Of a stretch of DNA of 64,000 bases, positions 1-7,552 are shown piece by piece. Location: assembly GCA_902494345.1 (NCBI GenBank), contig CABUSV010000001.1:171750-235749 (forward strand), in the 5' to 3' direction. Every line of letters starts with the position of its first letter. The stretch's first letter is position 1. A model generated the notes under the pieces. It saw only the letters and a list, made by a program, of their open reading frames with translations. It searched no databases and was not told where the DNA came from. The position numbers were made by a program, and so were the translations under genes. The stretch comes from an uncultured Collinsella sp. (lineage in GTDB: Bacteria > Actinomycetota > Coriobacteriia > Coriobacteriales > Coriobacteriaceae).

Positions 1-45
1 GAGGCCCGTCATCGCGGCCGCGGCCTGCTGGGGCTCCGCCACTAG
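1..45 (+). CDS. possible 3' end of an upstream gene (partial)
   Basis: Frame 1 is open from the first base to a TAG at 43-45. It would encode only about 14 residues (EARHRGRGLLGLRH). The codons are GC-rich like the neighbouring genes. Nothing more can be said, because the rest lies outside the window. Confidence 0.2.
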   Translation, partial: EARHRGRGLLGLRH

Positions 46-64
46 CGTCGCCTCGAGTCCATAT

Positions 65-100
65 CCACCACAAAGGGGACAGGCACCTTTGTGGTGGTTT
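65..100. repeat. intergenic palindromic repeat, copy 1
   Basis: The arms CCACCACAAAGG (65-76) and CCTTTGTGGTGG (86-97) flank an asymmetric centre reading GGACAGGCA on this strand. The same element recurs five more times in this window, always between genes and in both orientations. It resembles a REP/palindromic-unit family. Confidence 0.9.
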
Positions 101-128
101 TGCTCGTGTGGATGACTCGGGTTACAAT
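100..128 (+). promoter_or_regulatory. putative promoter for the B3/B4-domain gene
   Basis: TTGCTC (100-105) and TACAAT (123-128) are separated by 17 bp, a good fit to a housekeeping sigma promoter. Transcription would start near 135 and give a leader of about 140 nt. That leader contains a 10-bp inverted repeat (GTGAGGGCGC 214-223, GCGCCCTCAC 235-244) just upstream of the ribosome binding site. Confidence 0.45.
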
Positions 129-213
129 ACGCCTGACATATCGTCCCCTTCTCCGGATGGGGACAGCGTAAGCGTTCTTGTGGCGGCACCGTAGGACTTT
201 GAAGGTGGCCGTC

Positions 214-244
214 GTGAGGGCGCTTTTTGTTTAGGCGCCCTCAC
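214..244. other. 10-bp inverted repeat in the leader
   Basis: GTGAGGGCGC and GCGCCCTCAC flank an 11-nt T-rich loop. The hairpin ends 16 nt before the ribosome binding site of the next gene. No U-tract follows it, so it does not look like a simple terminator. It may be a leader structure or the decayed terminator of an upstream gene. Confidence 0.4.
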
Positions 245-272
245 TCGGGCGCGTACAATGAAGGGAGAGCGT

Positions 273-992
273 ATGAAGAGCTTTATTGCCGAGGATTCAT
301 TCTGGGAGCTGTTTCCGCAGGCAGCGGTCGGCGTTGTGGTCGTGGAGGGCATGAAGCCCACGGCTCAGATTCCTCAAGAGGACGTGGATGCGATTGCGGC
401 GTTGCTCGACCGTGCCAATATCGATGCGGAGCGTCATCTGACCAGCGACACTATCAGCGAGAACGCACCGGTCAAGGCATGGCGCGAGGCGTATCGTCTG
501 TTCAAGACTAAGAAGGGTGCGCGTTGTTCGATTGAGAACCTGCTTAAGCGCGTGCTCAAGGGCAAGCCGGTCGGTCATATCACGCCGGCGGTGGATATCT
601 ACAACACGGTGTCGCTGACCTACGCGCTACCCGTGGGAGGCGAGGACCTGCACTCTATCGAGGGTAATCTGCGCCTGGCGGTTACTGATGGCGGCGACGC
701 ATTCCTGCCGCTTGGCGAGGAGACAGATGACCCGACGCTGCCCGGCGAGCTGGCCTATATCGATGATGCGGGCGCCGTGTGCCGCTGCTGGAACTGGCGC
801 GACGGCGTTCGAACGGCTCTGTCCGATGATTCGGCCGATGCGTTCCTGGCGATTGAGTGCGTGGAGCCCGAGCGGATGGGGGATTGCCAGGCTGCGATCG
901 ATCGCTTAGCCGAGCTGCTTGAGCGCTATCTGGGAGCGACGGTTGTCATTAAGACGCTTGTGACCCGCGACAATCCTTGCGTGGAGCTGTAG
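273..992 (+). CDS. B3/B4 tRNA-binding domain protein
   Basis: This predicts a protein of about 239 residues resembling stand-alone B3/B4 domains, the fold found in the beta subunit of phenylalanyl-tRNA synthetase. In the synthetase this domain edits mischarged tRNA. Stand-alone homologues are mostly uncharacterised and may hydrolyse mischarged tRNA or bind nucleic acid. Typical features seen are the central 'KGARCSIENLLKRVLKG' stretch, the 'DIYNTVSLTYALPVGGED' segment, and the later 'PGELAYIDDAG' and 'CRCWNWRDG' motifs. I place the start at ATG 273 because AAGGGAGAG at 261-269 is a good ribosome binding site. An in-frame ATG at 258 lacks one. The gene stands alone between two palindromic repeats. 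The family call is fairly secure; the substrate is unknown. Confidence 0.75.
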   Translation: MKSFIAEDSFWELFPQAAVGVVVVEGMKPTAQIPQEDVDAIAALLDRANIDAERHLTSDTISENAPVKAWREAYRLFKTKKGARCSIENLLKRVLKGKPVGHITPAVDIYNTVSLTYALPVGGEDLHSIEGNLRLAVTDGGDAFLPLGEETDDPTLPGELAYIDDAGAVCRCWNWRDGVRTALSDDSADAFLAIECVEPERMGDCQAAIDRLAELLERYLGATVVIKTLVTRDNPCVEL

Positions 993-1018
993 CGGCGCCT
1001 AGAACCTATTGATGCCCC

Positions 1019-1057
1019 AAACCACCACAAAGGTGCCTGTCCCCTATGTGGTGGTTT
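1019..1057. repeat. intergenic palindromic repeat, copy 2
   Basis: Arms AACCACCACAAAGG and CCTATGTGGTGGTT, with centre TGCCTGTCC, so the opposite orientation to copy 1. One arm base is changed (TTT to TAT). The trailing T-run means it could also end transcription of the preceding gene. Confidence 0.9.
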
Positions 1058-1162
1058 TTATGTTGATGGGTTAACAAATGGGGTATTTGGTTACGGGTGT
1101 CGGCTTATGCGACTAAGATGTTTACCCGTTAGCATTATGCAAGCGAAAGGCGGTCGTCTCTC

Positions 1163-1612
1163 ATGCAGCAGAACGACGAGACACGTTTCGAGGACTTTGT
1201 CGGACTGATCAGCGGGCTCTACAAGGAGATCCAGCGCATTAAGACATCCGAGGGCGCAAGGCTGGGCCTCAAGGGCTCCGACGTTATGTGCCTGTACTAT
1301 CTTGAGCGCAGCAAGGACGGCCTGACTGGCGCTGACCTGGCTCGCATGGCAGGCGTGACCCGCGCCGCCGTCTCGCGTACGCTCGCGCATCTGGAGGAGG
1401 GCGGCTACGTCGAGGTCGACGATTCGGGCGATGCCGCCGTTAAGTATCGTGCTCCGGTGCGCCTGACCGCTCTGGGTGGCGAGAGCATGAGCGAGGCCGA
1501 CCGCATCATCCACGAAGTGCTCGATACCACCAGTAAGGCTATGGGTGTGGAGCAGCGCGAGCAGATGTATGCGTCGCTGCGCACGATTCTTAACACCCTG
1601 CGCGAGCTGTAG
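1163..1612 (+). CDS. MarR-family transcriptional regulator
   Basis: 149 residues, the usual MarR size. The winged helix-turn-helix is clear around residues 55-100: 'GLTGADLARMAGVTRAAVSRTLAHLEEGGYV' is the recognition region and 'YRAPVRLTALG' the wing. Flanking helices should form the dimer interface, as in the family. MarR proteins usually repress nearby or divergent genes and are released by small ligands. Here the following gene is a DegV-type fatty-acid-binding protein on the same strand, 119 bp away, which could be a target. A GAAAGG motif lies about 13 nt before the ATG. The ligand cannot be read from the sequence. Confidence 0.88.
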   Translation: MQQNDETRFEDFVGLISGLYKEIQRIKTSEGARLGLKGSDVMCLYYLERSKDGLTGADLARMAGVTRAAVSRTLAHLEEGGYVEVDDSGDAAVKYRAPVRLTALGGESMSEADRIIHEVLDTTSKAMGVEQREQMYASLRTILNTLREL

Positions 1613-1731
1613 GGCCACCAAGGCTTTTGCTTCCAATTAACAACTGCATAGTCCTGTTTGAGCGCGTATACCGTGCCGGGGCCTTGCTGTCAAAATTCCC
1701 TGCGCGGGACCTGCGCAAGAAAGGATTCGCT

Positions 1732-2586
1732 ATGTCCGTCCGCATTATTACCGATTCCGCAAGCGATATGTCGCCGGCGGAGCACCCGGCACTGGCCGTT
1801 TTGCCGCTGTCCGTCACCTTTGGCACCGATGTGTACATGGATGGCATCGACATCGATCACCAGCGCTTTTACGAGATGCTCGTGGAGCGCGATGAGCTGC
1901 CCAAGACCGGCCAGGTCAACCCGTACGCGTTTTCGCAGGCCATCGCCGAGGCGCGTGAGGCCGGCGACGAGGCCGTGATTATTACCGTGGGCGCTAAGCT
2001 ATCAGGCACCAATCAGAGTGCCCGTACCGCACTTGCCGAGGCGCCAGGTGGTGACGTGTTCGTGGTAGACAGCAACAACGTTACCCTAGGCGAGCGCGTC
2101 CTGGTCGAGTATGCGCTGCGCTTGGTGGACGAGGGCCGCAGTGCATCTCAGATTGCGGCGGCTGTCGAGGCCGTGCGCGACCGTGTGGTGGTTATCGGCC
2201 TGCTCGAGACGCTGGAGTACCTGGTGCGCGGCGGTCGTCTGTCTGCTGCGGCCGGCGCCGTGGGCACGCTGCTCAACGTAAAGCCCGTGGTGGCTGTCGA
2301 GGACGGTCTGATCGTGCAGCTGGGCAAGGCGCGCGGTTCCAAGAACGGCCGCAACCTGCTGAACCAAAAGGTCAAAAAGGCGGGCGGCATCGACTTTTCC
2401 ATGCCGCTGGCGCTCGGCTATACGGGTCTTTCGAATGCGGTGCTCAAGAAGTATATCGAGGACAGCGCGGCACTTTGGGCTGGCCACACCGAGGGCGAGT
2501 TGCCCGTTCACACCATCGGCGCCACCATCGGTACCCACGTTGGCCCCGGCGCCGTAGCAGTAGCCTTCTTCCAGCCCGCCAACTAA
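1732..2586 (+). CDS. DegV family protein (FakB-type fatty acid-binding)
   Basis: 284 residues. DegV/FakB proteins bind a fatty acid and present it to the kinase FakA for phosphorylation. No kinase gene is visible in this window. The N-terminal 'IITDSASDMSP', the 'KTGQVNPYAFSQA' segment, 'TVGAKLSGTNQSA' and the 'LEYLVRGGRLS' helix with 'LLNVKPVV' are family signatures. The start is at ATG 1732, preceded by AAGAAAGGA at 1717-1725. The longer open frame from 1627 has no ribosome binding site and would add an unrelated 35-residue leader. Family assignment is strong; lipid specificity is unknown. Confidence 0.9.
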   Translation: MSVRIITDSASDMSPAEHPALAVLPLSVTFGTDVYMDGIDIDHQRFYEMLVERDELPKTGQVNPYAFSQAIAEAREAGDEAVIITVGAKLSGTNQSARTALAEAPGGDVFVVDSNNVTLGERVLVEYALRLVDEGRSASQIAAAVEAVRDRVVVIGLLETLEYLVRGGRLSAAAGAVGTLLNVKPVVAVEDGLIVQLGKARGSKNGRNLLNQKVKKAGGIDFSMPLALGYTGLSNAVLKKYIEDSAALWAGHTEGELPVHTIGATIGTHVGPGAVAVAFFQPAN

Positions 2587-2597
2587 CCGACCTGCCA

Positions 2598-2638
2598 TAA
2601 ACCACCACAAAGGGGACAGACACCTTTGTGGTGGTTTA
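2598..2638. repeat. intergenic palindromic repeat, copy 3
   Basis: AAACCACCACAAAGG and CCTTTGTGGTGGTTT arms around GGACAGACA. It fills most of the gap between the DegV stop and the MGMT-like gene, and ends in a run that could act as terminator. Confidence 0.9.
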
Positions 2639-2666
2639 TGCTTTTCCGGGTGGAAGGGAGCGAGCA

Positions 2667-2987
2667 ATGGCGTCTGAGGGCTTTTTTGAACGGGTGTACG
2701 AGGTGGTCGAGCAGATCCCCGAGGGGATGGTCGCCACGTATGGTCAGGTGGCACTGCTTGCCGGTCGTCCGCGGAGTGCGCGGTACGTGGGCTACGCGCT
2801 GCACAGCAATCCGCGCCCCGGCCAGATTCCCTGCCATCGTGTGGTGTTTGCCGACGGTCGCATTTGCGAAGGCTTTGCCTTTGGCGGCCCCGATGCTCAA
2901 CGTGAGCTTTTGCTAGGGGAGGGCGTGGCGTTTAAGGACGACATGCACGTCGACTTGGCCGCCTGTCGCTGGCCTGCCGGACTCTAG
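2667..2987 (+). CDS. MGMT-family DNA alkyltransferase-like protein
   Basis: A short protein of 106 residues consisting only of the DNA-binding/active-site domain of O6-alkylguanine-DNA alkyltransferase. The helix-turn-helix region 'VATYGQVALLAGRPRSARYVGYAL' and the active-site motif 'IPCHRVV' are present. The cysteine is kept, unlike alkyltransferase-like (Atl/YbaZ) proteins, where the PCHR cysteine is usually tryptophan or alanine. It could therefore still accept an alkyl group, though it lacks the N-terminal domain of Ogt/Ada. The start at 2667 is chosen for the GGAAGGGAG ribosome binding site at 2652-2660. The open frame reaching back to 2628 begins inside the palindromic repeat. Confidence 0.85.
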   Translation: MASEGFFERVYEVVEQIPEGMVATYGQVALLAGRPRSARYVGYALHSNPRPGQIPCHRVVFADGRICEGFAFGGPDAQRELLLGEGVAFKDDMHVDLAACRWPAGL

Positions 2988-3004
2988 CGGCTCTGCCGTG
3001 GTCA

Positions 3005-3042
3005 AAACCACCACAAAGGTGCCTGTCCCCTTTGTGGTGGTT
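3005..3042. repeat. intergenic palindromic repeat, copy 4
   Basis: AACCACCACAAAGG and CCTTTGTGGTGGTT arms around TGCCTGTCC, 18 bp after the MGMT-like stop codon. It may double as its terminator. Confidence 0.9.
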
Positions 3043-3064
3043 CTCCGTTGCAGGTTTACCGGAG

Positions 3065-3270
3065 CTAACTTATGGAGAAGGTATGGCGGCGCACATTGAC
3101 GCTAGAAAGTAAACCACGGTGAACTATATTGGTTTCAGCAACGGAGCAGGCAATAGGCGATGAAAAAGCCTGCCCTGTTGAGTTTGATTCGCATCCCTCC
3201 CCTCTGTGCGATTCAACGGTGTACTTCGGGAACAGGCCCGCTGGCAACTATCTGCCAGCGGGCCTGTTCC
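3065..3270 (+). other. structured intergenic element of unknown identity
   Basis: About 340 bp separate the MGMT-like gene and the 3' end of trpS. The region contains a perfect 16-bp inverted repeat, AACAGGCCCGCTGGCA (3231-3246) and TGCCAGCGGGCCTGTT (3253-3268). It also contains a GCAGGC/GCCTGC hairpin near 3148-3174. An upstream CCTGTT near 3174-3179 could pair with AACAGG at 3231, competing with the big hairpin. No downstream gene lies on this strand, so a leader switch is unlikely. A small RNA ending in the strong hairpin is possible. I do not recognise it as a known RNA family. Confidence 0.35.
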
Positions 3271-3317
3271 TGTTTGTCGGGGGAGTGCGATGGACGGAGC
3301 CGAAGCGGTCCGGCTCC

Positions 3318-3345
3318 AAAAAAGGCGGACGCCGTAGCGCCCGCC
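3318..3345 (-). terminator. intrinsic terminator of trpS
   Basis: On the minus strand GGCGGGCGC and GCGTCCGCC flank a TACG loop and are followed by six T. It lies 36 bp downstream of the trpS stop codon. Confidence 0.8.
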
Positions 3346-3380
3346 CTATAGCAATCGAAAGCTCAAGCCAGCAGATCGGT

Positions 3381-4430
3381 CTAGTACACCATGCCCATGG
3401 CGTCCTGAACCTCGGCCAGGGTCTGCTCGGCGATCTCGTTGGCGCGACGGTTGCCCTCATGCAGGACGTCCTTCACATAGTCCAGATCGTTCTCGTAGCG
3501 CTGGCGACGCTCGCGGATAGGTGCGAAGTACTCGTTGACGGCCTCGGTCACGTACTTCTTGAGCTGGCCGGAGCCGCCCATGCCAATCTCCTCGGCAATC
3601 TCGACTTCGGAACGGCCGGTGCAGATGGCGGCCGTCGAAAGCAAACCGGAAACGCCGGGGCGGTTCTCGGGATCGAACGTGATCATGCGCTCGGAGTCGG
3701 TCTGGCTCTTCTTGATGCGTTTGGCCGTTTCCTCGGCGGTCATCGAGATGTTGATGGCGTTGCCGTAGCTCTTGCTCATCTTGCGACCGTCCAGGCCCGG
3801 CAGCAGCGGGGTCTCGGACAGCAGCGCGTCGACCTCGGGGAACACCTTGCCGTAGCGGTTGTTAAAGCGGCGAGCGATGGTGCGGGTAAGCTCGATGTGC
3901 GGCAGCTGGTCGCGACCGACGGGCACCACGTTGCCCTTGCAGAACAGGATGTCGCAGGCCTGGTGCACCGGGTAGGTGAGCAGAAGGCCGGTGAGCTCGT
4001 GGCCCGAGGCCTCCATCTCGGCCTTTACCGTGGGGTTGCGCGCCAGTTCGGCCTCGGACACCAGCGACAGGAACGGCAGCATGAGCTGGTTGGCTGCGGG
4101 CACGGCGGAGTGCGCGTAGATCATGGTCTTGTCGGGGTCGATGCCGCAGGCAAGGTAGTCCATGACCATGTTGTACACGTTGTCCTGGATGTGCTCGGTC
4201 GTGTCGCGGTCAGTGATGACCTGGTAGTCGGCGATGAGCACGTTGGTCTTGGCGCCCATGTTCTGCAGCTCAACACGGCCCTTGAGGGTGCCGAAGTAGT
4301 GGCCCAGGTGCAGACGGCCGGTGGGGCGGTCGCCGGTGAGCATGGTGAACTTCTCGGGCGTCTTGGCCAGGCCCTCGCGAATGGCGTTGCTCTTTTGCAG
4401 CGCGACTTCGTAGCTGTTCTCGTTTGGCAT
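3381..4430 (-). CDS. trpS: tryptophanyl-tRNA synthetase
   Basis: 349 residues, normal for bacterial TrpRS, a class Ic enzyme that charges tRNA-Trp in the cytoplasm. The HIGH-type motif is 'RLHLGHYFGTL' near residue 40, and the KMSKS loop is 'GRKMSKSYGNAI' near residue 218. Dimer and tryptophan-pocket regions such as 'ADYQVITDRD' and 'VPVGRDQLPHIELTR' are present. The start is ATG at 4430 with AGGAG seven to ten bases upstream. The open frame extends to 4535 without support. No T-box or trp leader is visible upstream. The gene is convergent with the MGMT-like gene and ends in its own terminator. Confidence 0.97.
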   Translation of the reverse strand: MPNENSYEVALQKSNAIREGLAKTPEKFTMLTGDRPTGRLHLGHYFGTLKGRVELQNMGAKTNVLIADYQVITDRDTTEHIQDNVYNMVMDYLACGIDPDKTMIYAHSAVPAANQLMLPFLSLVSEAELARNPTVKAEMEASGHELTGLLLTYPVHQACDILFCKGNVVPVGRDQLPHIELTRTIARRFNNRYGKVFPEVDALLSETPLLPGLDGRKMSKSYGNAINISMTAEETAKRIKKSQTDSERMITFDPENRPGVSGLLSTAAICTGRSEVEIAEEIGMGGSGQLKKYVTEAVNEYFAPIRERRQRYENDLDYVKDVLHEGNRRANEIAEQTLAEVQDAMGMVY

Positions 4431-4600
4431 GATTGCTCCTAACGTATGTTCATGGGTCAAGATGATAACGCGTTTATTGGAGGGGCGGTGCGTAAGTAGG
4501 CGAGGGGCGGGAGAGGGACGCGCGTGGTGTGGCATGTGCGATGGGTGCGGCGCGGCCGCGCTTGGCTAACGGTGCCTTGGCACATCCTCGGCAGCTTGCC

Positions 4601-5800
4601 CTAGAGCTTGTGGCGGCGCTCTTCTTTGCGTTCCTCGGCTGCCTGCTCCTCCTGCTTAAAGGCGGGGTCGTCGGGGGTGACGAGCTCGTCCTCGTGCGTG
4701 CGCTTGTTGTAATGGTGGCGCAGCACGGGCTCAAACAGATGTAGATGCTTGGCAAAGGCCGCCGAGCCAATGGCGAGCACGGTAAAGATGAGCACACGCA
4801 TGGGCACTTCGACCTGGTTAATCGCGGCGGCGCCGGCCGAAAGCATGATGCACCAGGCATAGATGAGCAGCACGGCCTGTTTTTGGTTGTAGCCTTCTTG
4901 GATCAGGCGGTGGTGGATGTGGCCCTTGTCGGCCTGCCCGATGCTAATGTGGGCGCGCCTGCGGCGCACGATGGCGCTAAACGTGTCGATGATGGGCACG
5001 CCGGCAACGATGAGCGGGATGATAAGCGAGGTGAGTGCGGCGGTGCGGCTCACGTTGAGCAGCGAGATGGAGCCCAGTGCAAAGCCCAGAAGCAACGACC
5101 CCGAGTCGCCCAAGAAGATGCTTGCGGGGTTGAAGTTGTAGCGCAAAAAGGCCAGACAGGCGCCAAAGAGCGCAATGGAGAGCGCAGCGGCGTCGATACG
5201 GCCCGAGAGAACGGCCATCGAAAACATGGTGAACGAGGCGATGCCGCAGATGCCCGTGGCCAAGCCGTCGAGGCCGTCGATGAGGTTAATGATGTTGGTG
5301 AATGCCACCAGATAGATCACGGTGATGGGGTAGGCGAGCCATCCGAGCATGATTTCGCCGGGGGCAAACGGGTTGACGATGACGCCGATTTTTAGGCCGC
5401 CGATACAGGCGATAAGCGCGGCGAGGACTTGTCCGGCCAGCTTTTGCTTGGGCTTGAGCTGGAAGACGTCGTCGATAGCGCCGGTCCCAAAGATGACGGT
5501 AAAGGAGAGCGCCAGCATGGGATAGCTAATGTGAAGGCGCGGGTGCGGCACCAGGACGGGTGGCCAGCCTAGGTGCCAGGTGCCTAGGATTTGCACAATG
5601 CAGGCAACGACCAGGCCCAAAAACACCGCCGTTCCGCCCAAACGCGGGATGGGCTTGGTGTTGATGCGGCGCTTAGAAGGATAGTCGACGGCATCGAGCT
5701 TAATTGCCAAGCGCTTGACCAGGGGCACCGCGAGGAAGGTCGTGATAAAGGCCGCCGCTGCCACGCATAGGTACGGTATGTAGCTCGGGGATGAAGCCAT
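4601..5800 (-). CDS. WecA/TagO/MraY-family undecaprenyl-phosphate sugar-phosphate transferase
   Basis: About 399 residues with ten or so hydrophobic segments. The family transfers a sugar 1-phosphate (often GlcNAc or MurNAc-pentapeptide) to undecaprenyl phosphate at the inner membrane face. Signature stretches are 'DYPSKRRINTKPIPRLGG' near the N-terminus, 'GAIDDVFQLKPKQKL', 'NIINLIDGLDGLATG' with its catalytic aspartates, 'FLGDSGSLLLGF', and the histidine-rich 'KGHIHHRLIQEGYNQKQAV' loop. That HIHHRL loop is typical of the WecA/TagO branch rather than MraY. The tail is charged. It is likely the first lipid-linked step for a wall polysaccharide, and the glycosyltransferases at 41-50 kb could extend that product (inference). 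Start ATG 5800 is preferred to a TTG at 5818; neither has a strong ribosome binding site. Confidence 0.9.
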   Translation of the reverse strand: MASSPSYIPYLCVAAAAFITTFLAVPLVKRLAIKLDAVDYPSKRRINTKPIPRLGGTAVFLGLVVACIVQILGTWHLGWPPVLVPHPRLHISYPMLALSFTVIFGTGAIDDVFQLKPKQKLAGQVLAALIACIGGLKIGVIVNPFAPGEIMLGWLAYPITVIYLVAFTNIINLIDGLDGLATGICGIASFTMFSMAVLSGRIDAAALSIALFGACLAFLRYNFNPASIFLGDSGSLLLGFALGSISLLNVSRTAALTSLIIPLIVAGVPIIDTFSAIVRRRRAHISIGQADKGHIHHRLIQEGYNQKQAVLLIYAWCIMLSAGAAAINQVEVPMRVLIFTVLAIGSAAFAKHLHLFEPVLRHHYNKRTHEDELVTPDDPAFKQEEQAAEERKEERRHKL

Positions 5801-6005
5801 GAATCTAAAAACCGCCAAGCGTCGAAGGAAAAGGTCAGAAGAACGCCATGCGCAAAGGGCATAGCCGAACCATAATACTCGACCAAGGGGGGTGCATGTA
5901 ATTGCACGCAGCGATAATCACGCGCTTACCAGATATTGGGATGTTGTCGATGGCTTGTCGGGATGCCGGCGGGAATCCATATGGACTGTAATGGTGATTT
6001 TCGGC

Positions 6006-6175
6006 AAAAGAAAACCACCCCCCACGTTACGAAAATGAACCCACCTAAAACAGGTGGGTGCCCTCATCGACTGTTCCAGCGTCCTTAACAACGAAGGATA
6101 CCTGTACTAGGTACGACTGTGTGGGCTCCCTAAATAAACGCGACGGTTCACCCAGTTGCTCCGCGGGGGGCGGAA
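6006..6175 (-). ncRNA. 6S-like small RNA (candidate ssrS)
   Basis: On the minus strand CCGCCCCCCGCG (near 6173-6162) can pair over its full length with CGTGGGGGGTGG (6026-6015), allowing two G-U pairs. This closes an RNA of about 160 nt, which is followed by TTTTCTTTT. Inside, CCCACCT (6058-6052) and AGGTGGG (6047-6041) form the 3' hairpin, immediately after GGG, giving the GCACCCACCT...AGGTGGGTTCA pattern I associate with Gram-positive 6S RNAs. A TATGAT box at 6188-6183 lies about eight bases before the predicted 5' end. 6S RNA binds sigma-70-type RNA polymerase. The long closed rod with an inner bubble fits, but I could not run a covariance model. Confidence 0.6.
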
Positions 6176-6326
6176 TACCTACATCATAAAGCGGCGCTTT
6201 GTGGATTCCAGTCTTGACATTACAAAAATCGTGTCGGACGATTACGGCGCCTTAGGGACGGAGCCGTCTACGCGGCCTGGCCCTTTACGTTTGAGCTGCT
6301 GAATCGTTGTTTTGGAGCATGTTTTT

Positions 6327-7265
6327 ATGCCGACGTCGTTGACCGAACTTTTTTCGCCCGCCTGTCATTTGTGTCCGCGCCGTTGCGGTGCGGCCCGCGA
6401 TGAGGGTGCGCGCGGCGTGTGCGGTGCTAACGACACGCTCAAGGTGGCCCGCGCGGCGCTTCATATGTGGGAGGAGCCGCCTATCTCGGGCGAGGCCGGT
6501 TCGGGCACGATCTTCTTTAGCGGCTGCTCGCTCAAATGCGTCTATTGCCAGAACCATGAGATCTCGACGGGCAATTTTGGGCTTGTGATTTCGCCCGAGC
6601 GCTTGGTCGAGATTATGTTTGAGCTGCAGGACCAAGGTGCCAACAACATCAACCTGGTGACGGCGACTCACTACGCGCACCTGCTGCCGGCGGCGATTGC
6701 CGCGGCACGGGCGCGGGGGCTGGTCATCCCAATCGTGTACAACACGAGCGGTTATGAGCGCGCGAGTGCCGTGGCGGCACTCGGCGATCTGGTCGATGTG
6801 TGGCTTACCGACTTTAAATATGCCGATGCTGGGCTTGCGCAGTCGCTCTCTCATATTAAGGACTATCCGCGCGTGGCCGTGTCGGGCCTGGCGCAGATGG
6901 CGCGCGAGATCGAGCGCCGCGGGGGAGAGCTGGTGGATGATGATGGCCTTATGAAGCGCGGCATCATCGTGCGTCACCTGGTGCTGCCGGGGCATGCGGA
7001 CGATTCGTGCCGCGTGCTGGACCTGGTGTGGCAGACGGTGGGCGATGTGCCGATTTCGGTCATGAACCAGTACACGCCCAATGCGCTCATGCGCGAGCAG
7101 GGCGGCGATCTGGCGCGAGCTGTGACGCGCGAGGAGTACGAGCAGGTGCTCGACCATGCCGACGACCTGGGCTTTACGACGATGTTCTGGCAAGAGGGCG
7201 GCGCGGTAGACGAGAGCTTCACCCCGGCCTTCGACACCACCGGTGTTCTTACCAGCGCAAAGTAG
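6327..7265 (+). CDS. radical SAM protein, PflA/PflX-like (COG1313 type)
   Basis: 312 residues. The radical SAM cluster motif is 'GCSLKCVYCQN' (CxxxCxxC) near residue 75. Extra cysteines precede it in 'CHLCPRRCG' and 'GVCGAND', as in PflX-type proteins related to pyruvate formate-lyase activase. Such proteins bind [4Fe-4S] and cleave S-adenosylmethionine. The target of this branch is not established. No pyruvate formate-lyase gene lies nearby in the window. ATG 6327 is chosen because GGAG at 6314-6317 sits nine bases upstream; a TTG at 6312 overlaps that site. A long hairpin follows the stop codon. Confidence 0.85.
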   Translation: MPTSLTELFSPACHLCPRRCGAARDEGARGVCGANDTLKVARAALHMWEEPPISGEAGSGTIFFSGCSLKCVYCQNHEISTGNFGLVISPERLVEIMFELQDQGANNINLVTATHYAHLLPAAIAAARARGLVIPIVYNTSGYERASAVAALGDLVDVWLTDFKYADAGLAQSLSHIKDYPRVAVSGLAQMAREIERRGGELVDDDGLMKRGIIVRHLVLPGHADDSCRVLDLVWQTVGDVPISVMNQYTPNALMREQGGDLARAVTREEYEQVLDHADDLGFTTMFWQEGGAVDESFTPAFDTTGVLTSAK

Positions 7266-7272
7266 TGCGTTC

Positions 7273-7312
7273 GTCGATGATTTTTCTGGGACGGGGATTA
7301 AAAAATCATCGA
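7273..7312 (+). terminator. hairpin after the radical SAM gene
   Basis: TCGATGATTTTT (7273-7284) and AAAAATCATCGA (7301-7312) are perfect 12-bp arms around CTGGGACGGGGATTAA. There is no T-run after the second arm, but the 3' half of the stem is A/T-rich. It may instead be a second class of intergenic palindrome. Confidence 0.5.
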
Positions 7313-7375
7313 GAGGATCGCCTGTTCGAAAAGTTGTCAAAATAGCCGCGCCCCAAAAAGACTGGTTATTGGGCG

Positions 7376-7403
7376 TTGACAGTTGGCGAGCCGTAGGTAA
7401 AAT
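7376..7403 (+). promoter_or_regulatory. tRNA-Ala promoter
   Basis: A consensus TTGACA (7376-7381) lies 16 bp from TAAAAT (7398-7403). The mature tRNA begins 14 bp downstream. Confidence 0.75.
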
Positions 7404-7416
7404 ATCGACTTGTCCT

Positions 7417-7489
7417 GGGGACGTAGCTCAGTTGGGAGAGCGCTGCCGTCGCATGGCAGAGGCCGAGGGTTCGACTCCCTTCGTCTCCA
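7417..7489 (+). tRNA. tRNA-Ala (anticodon CGC)
   Basis: The acceptor arms GGGGACG and CGTCTCC pair and keep the G3-U70 wobble that marks alanine tRNAs. The anticodon stem CTGCC/GGCAG encloses the loop GTCGCAT, giving anticodon CGC. The T-arm GAGGGTTCGACTCCC is canonical. CCA is not encoded. It reads GCG codons. Confidence 0.95.
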
Positions 7490-7503
7490 CCCTTGGATTT
7501 GAT

Positions 7504-7535
7504 AAGCCGCTGACATTGTGTCGGCGGCTTTTTTT
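7504..7535 (+). terminator. terminator of tRNA-Ala
   Basis: AAGCCGC and GCGGCTT arms are followed by a T-run to 7535, 18 bp before the next gene starts. Confidence 0.85.
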
Positions 7536-7552
7536 AAAGAAAGGGCTGTACC

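Noticed and set aside
3140..3200. GGCGATG passage suggesting a fluoride riboswitch
   Set aside because: The second conserved half of the motif is missing and no exporter gene follows on that strand.
3129..4442. Long open frame on the plus strand (437 codons)
   Set aside because: It is the antisense shadow of trpS, whose catalytic motifs are on the minus strand.
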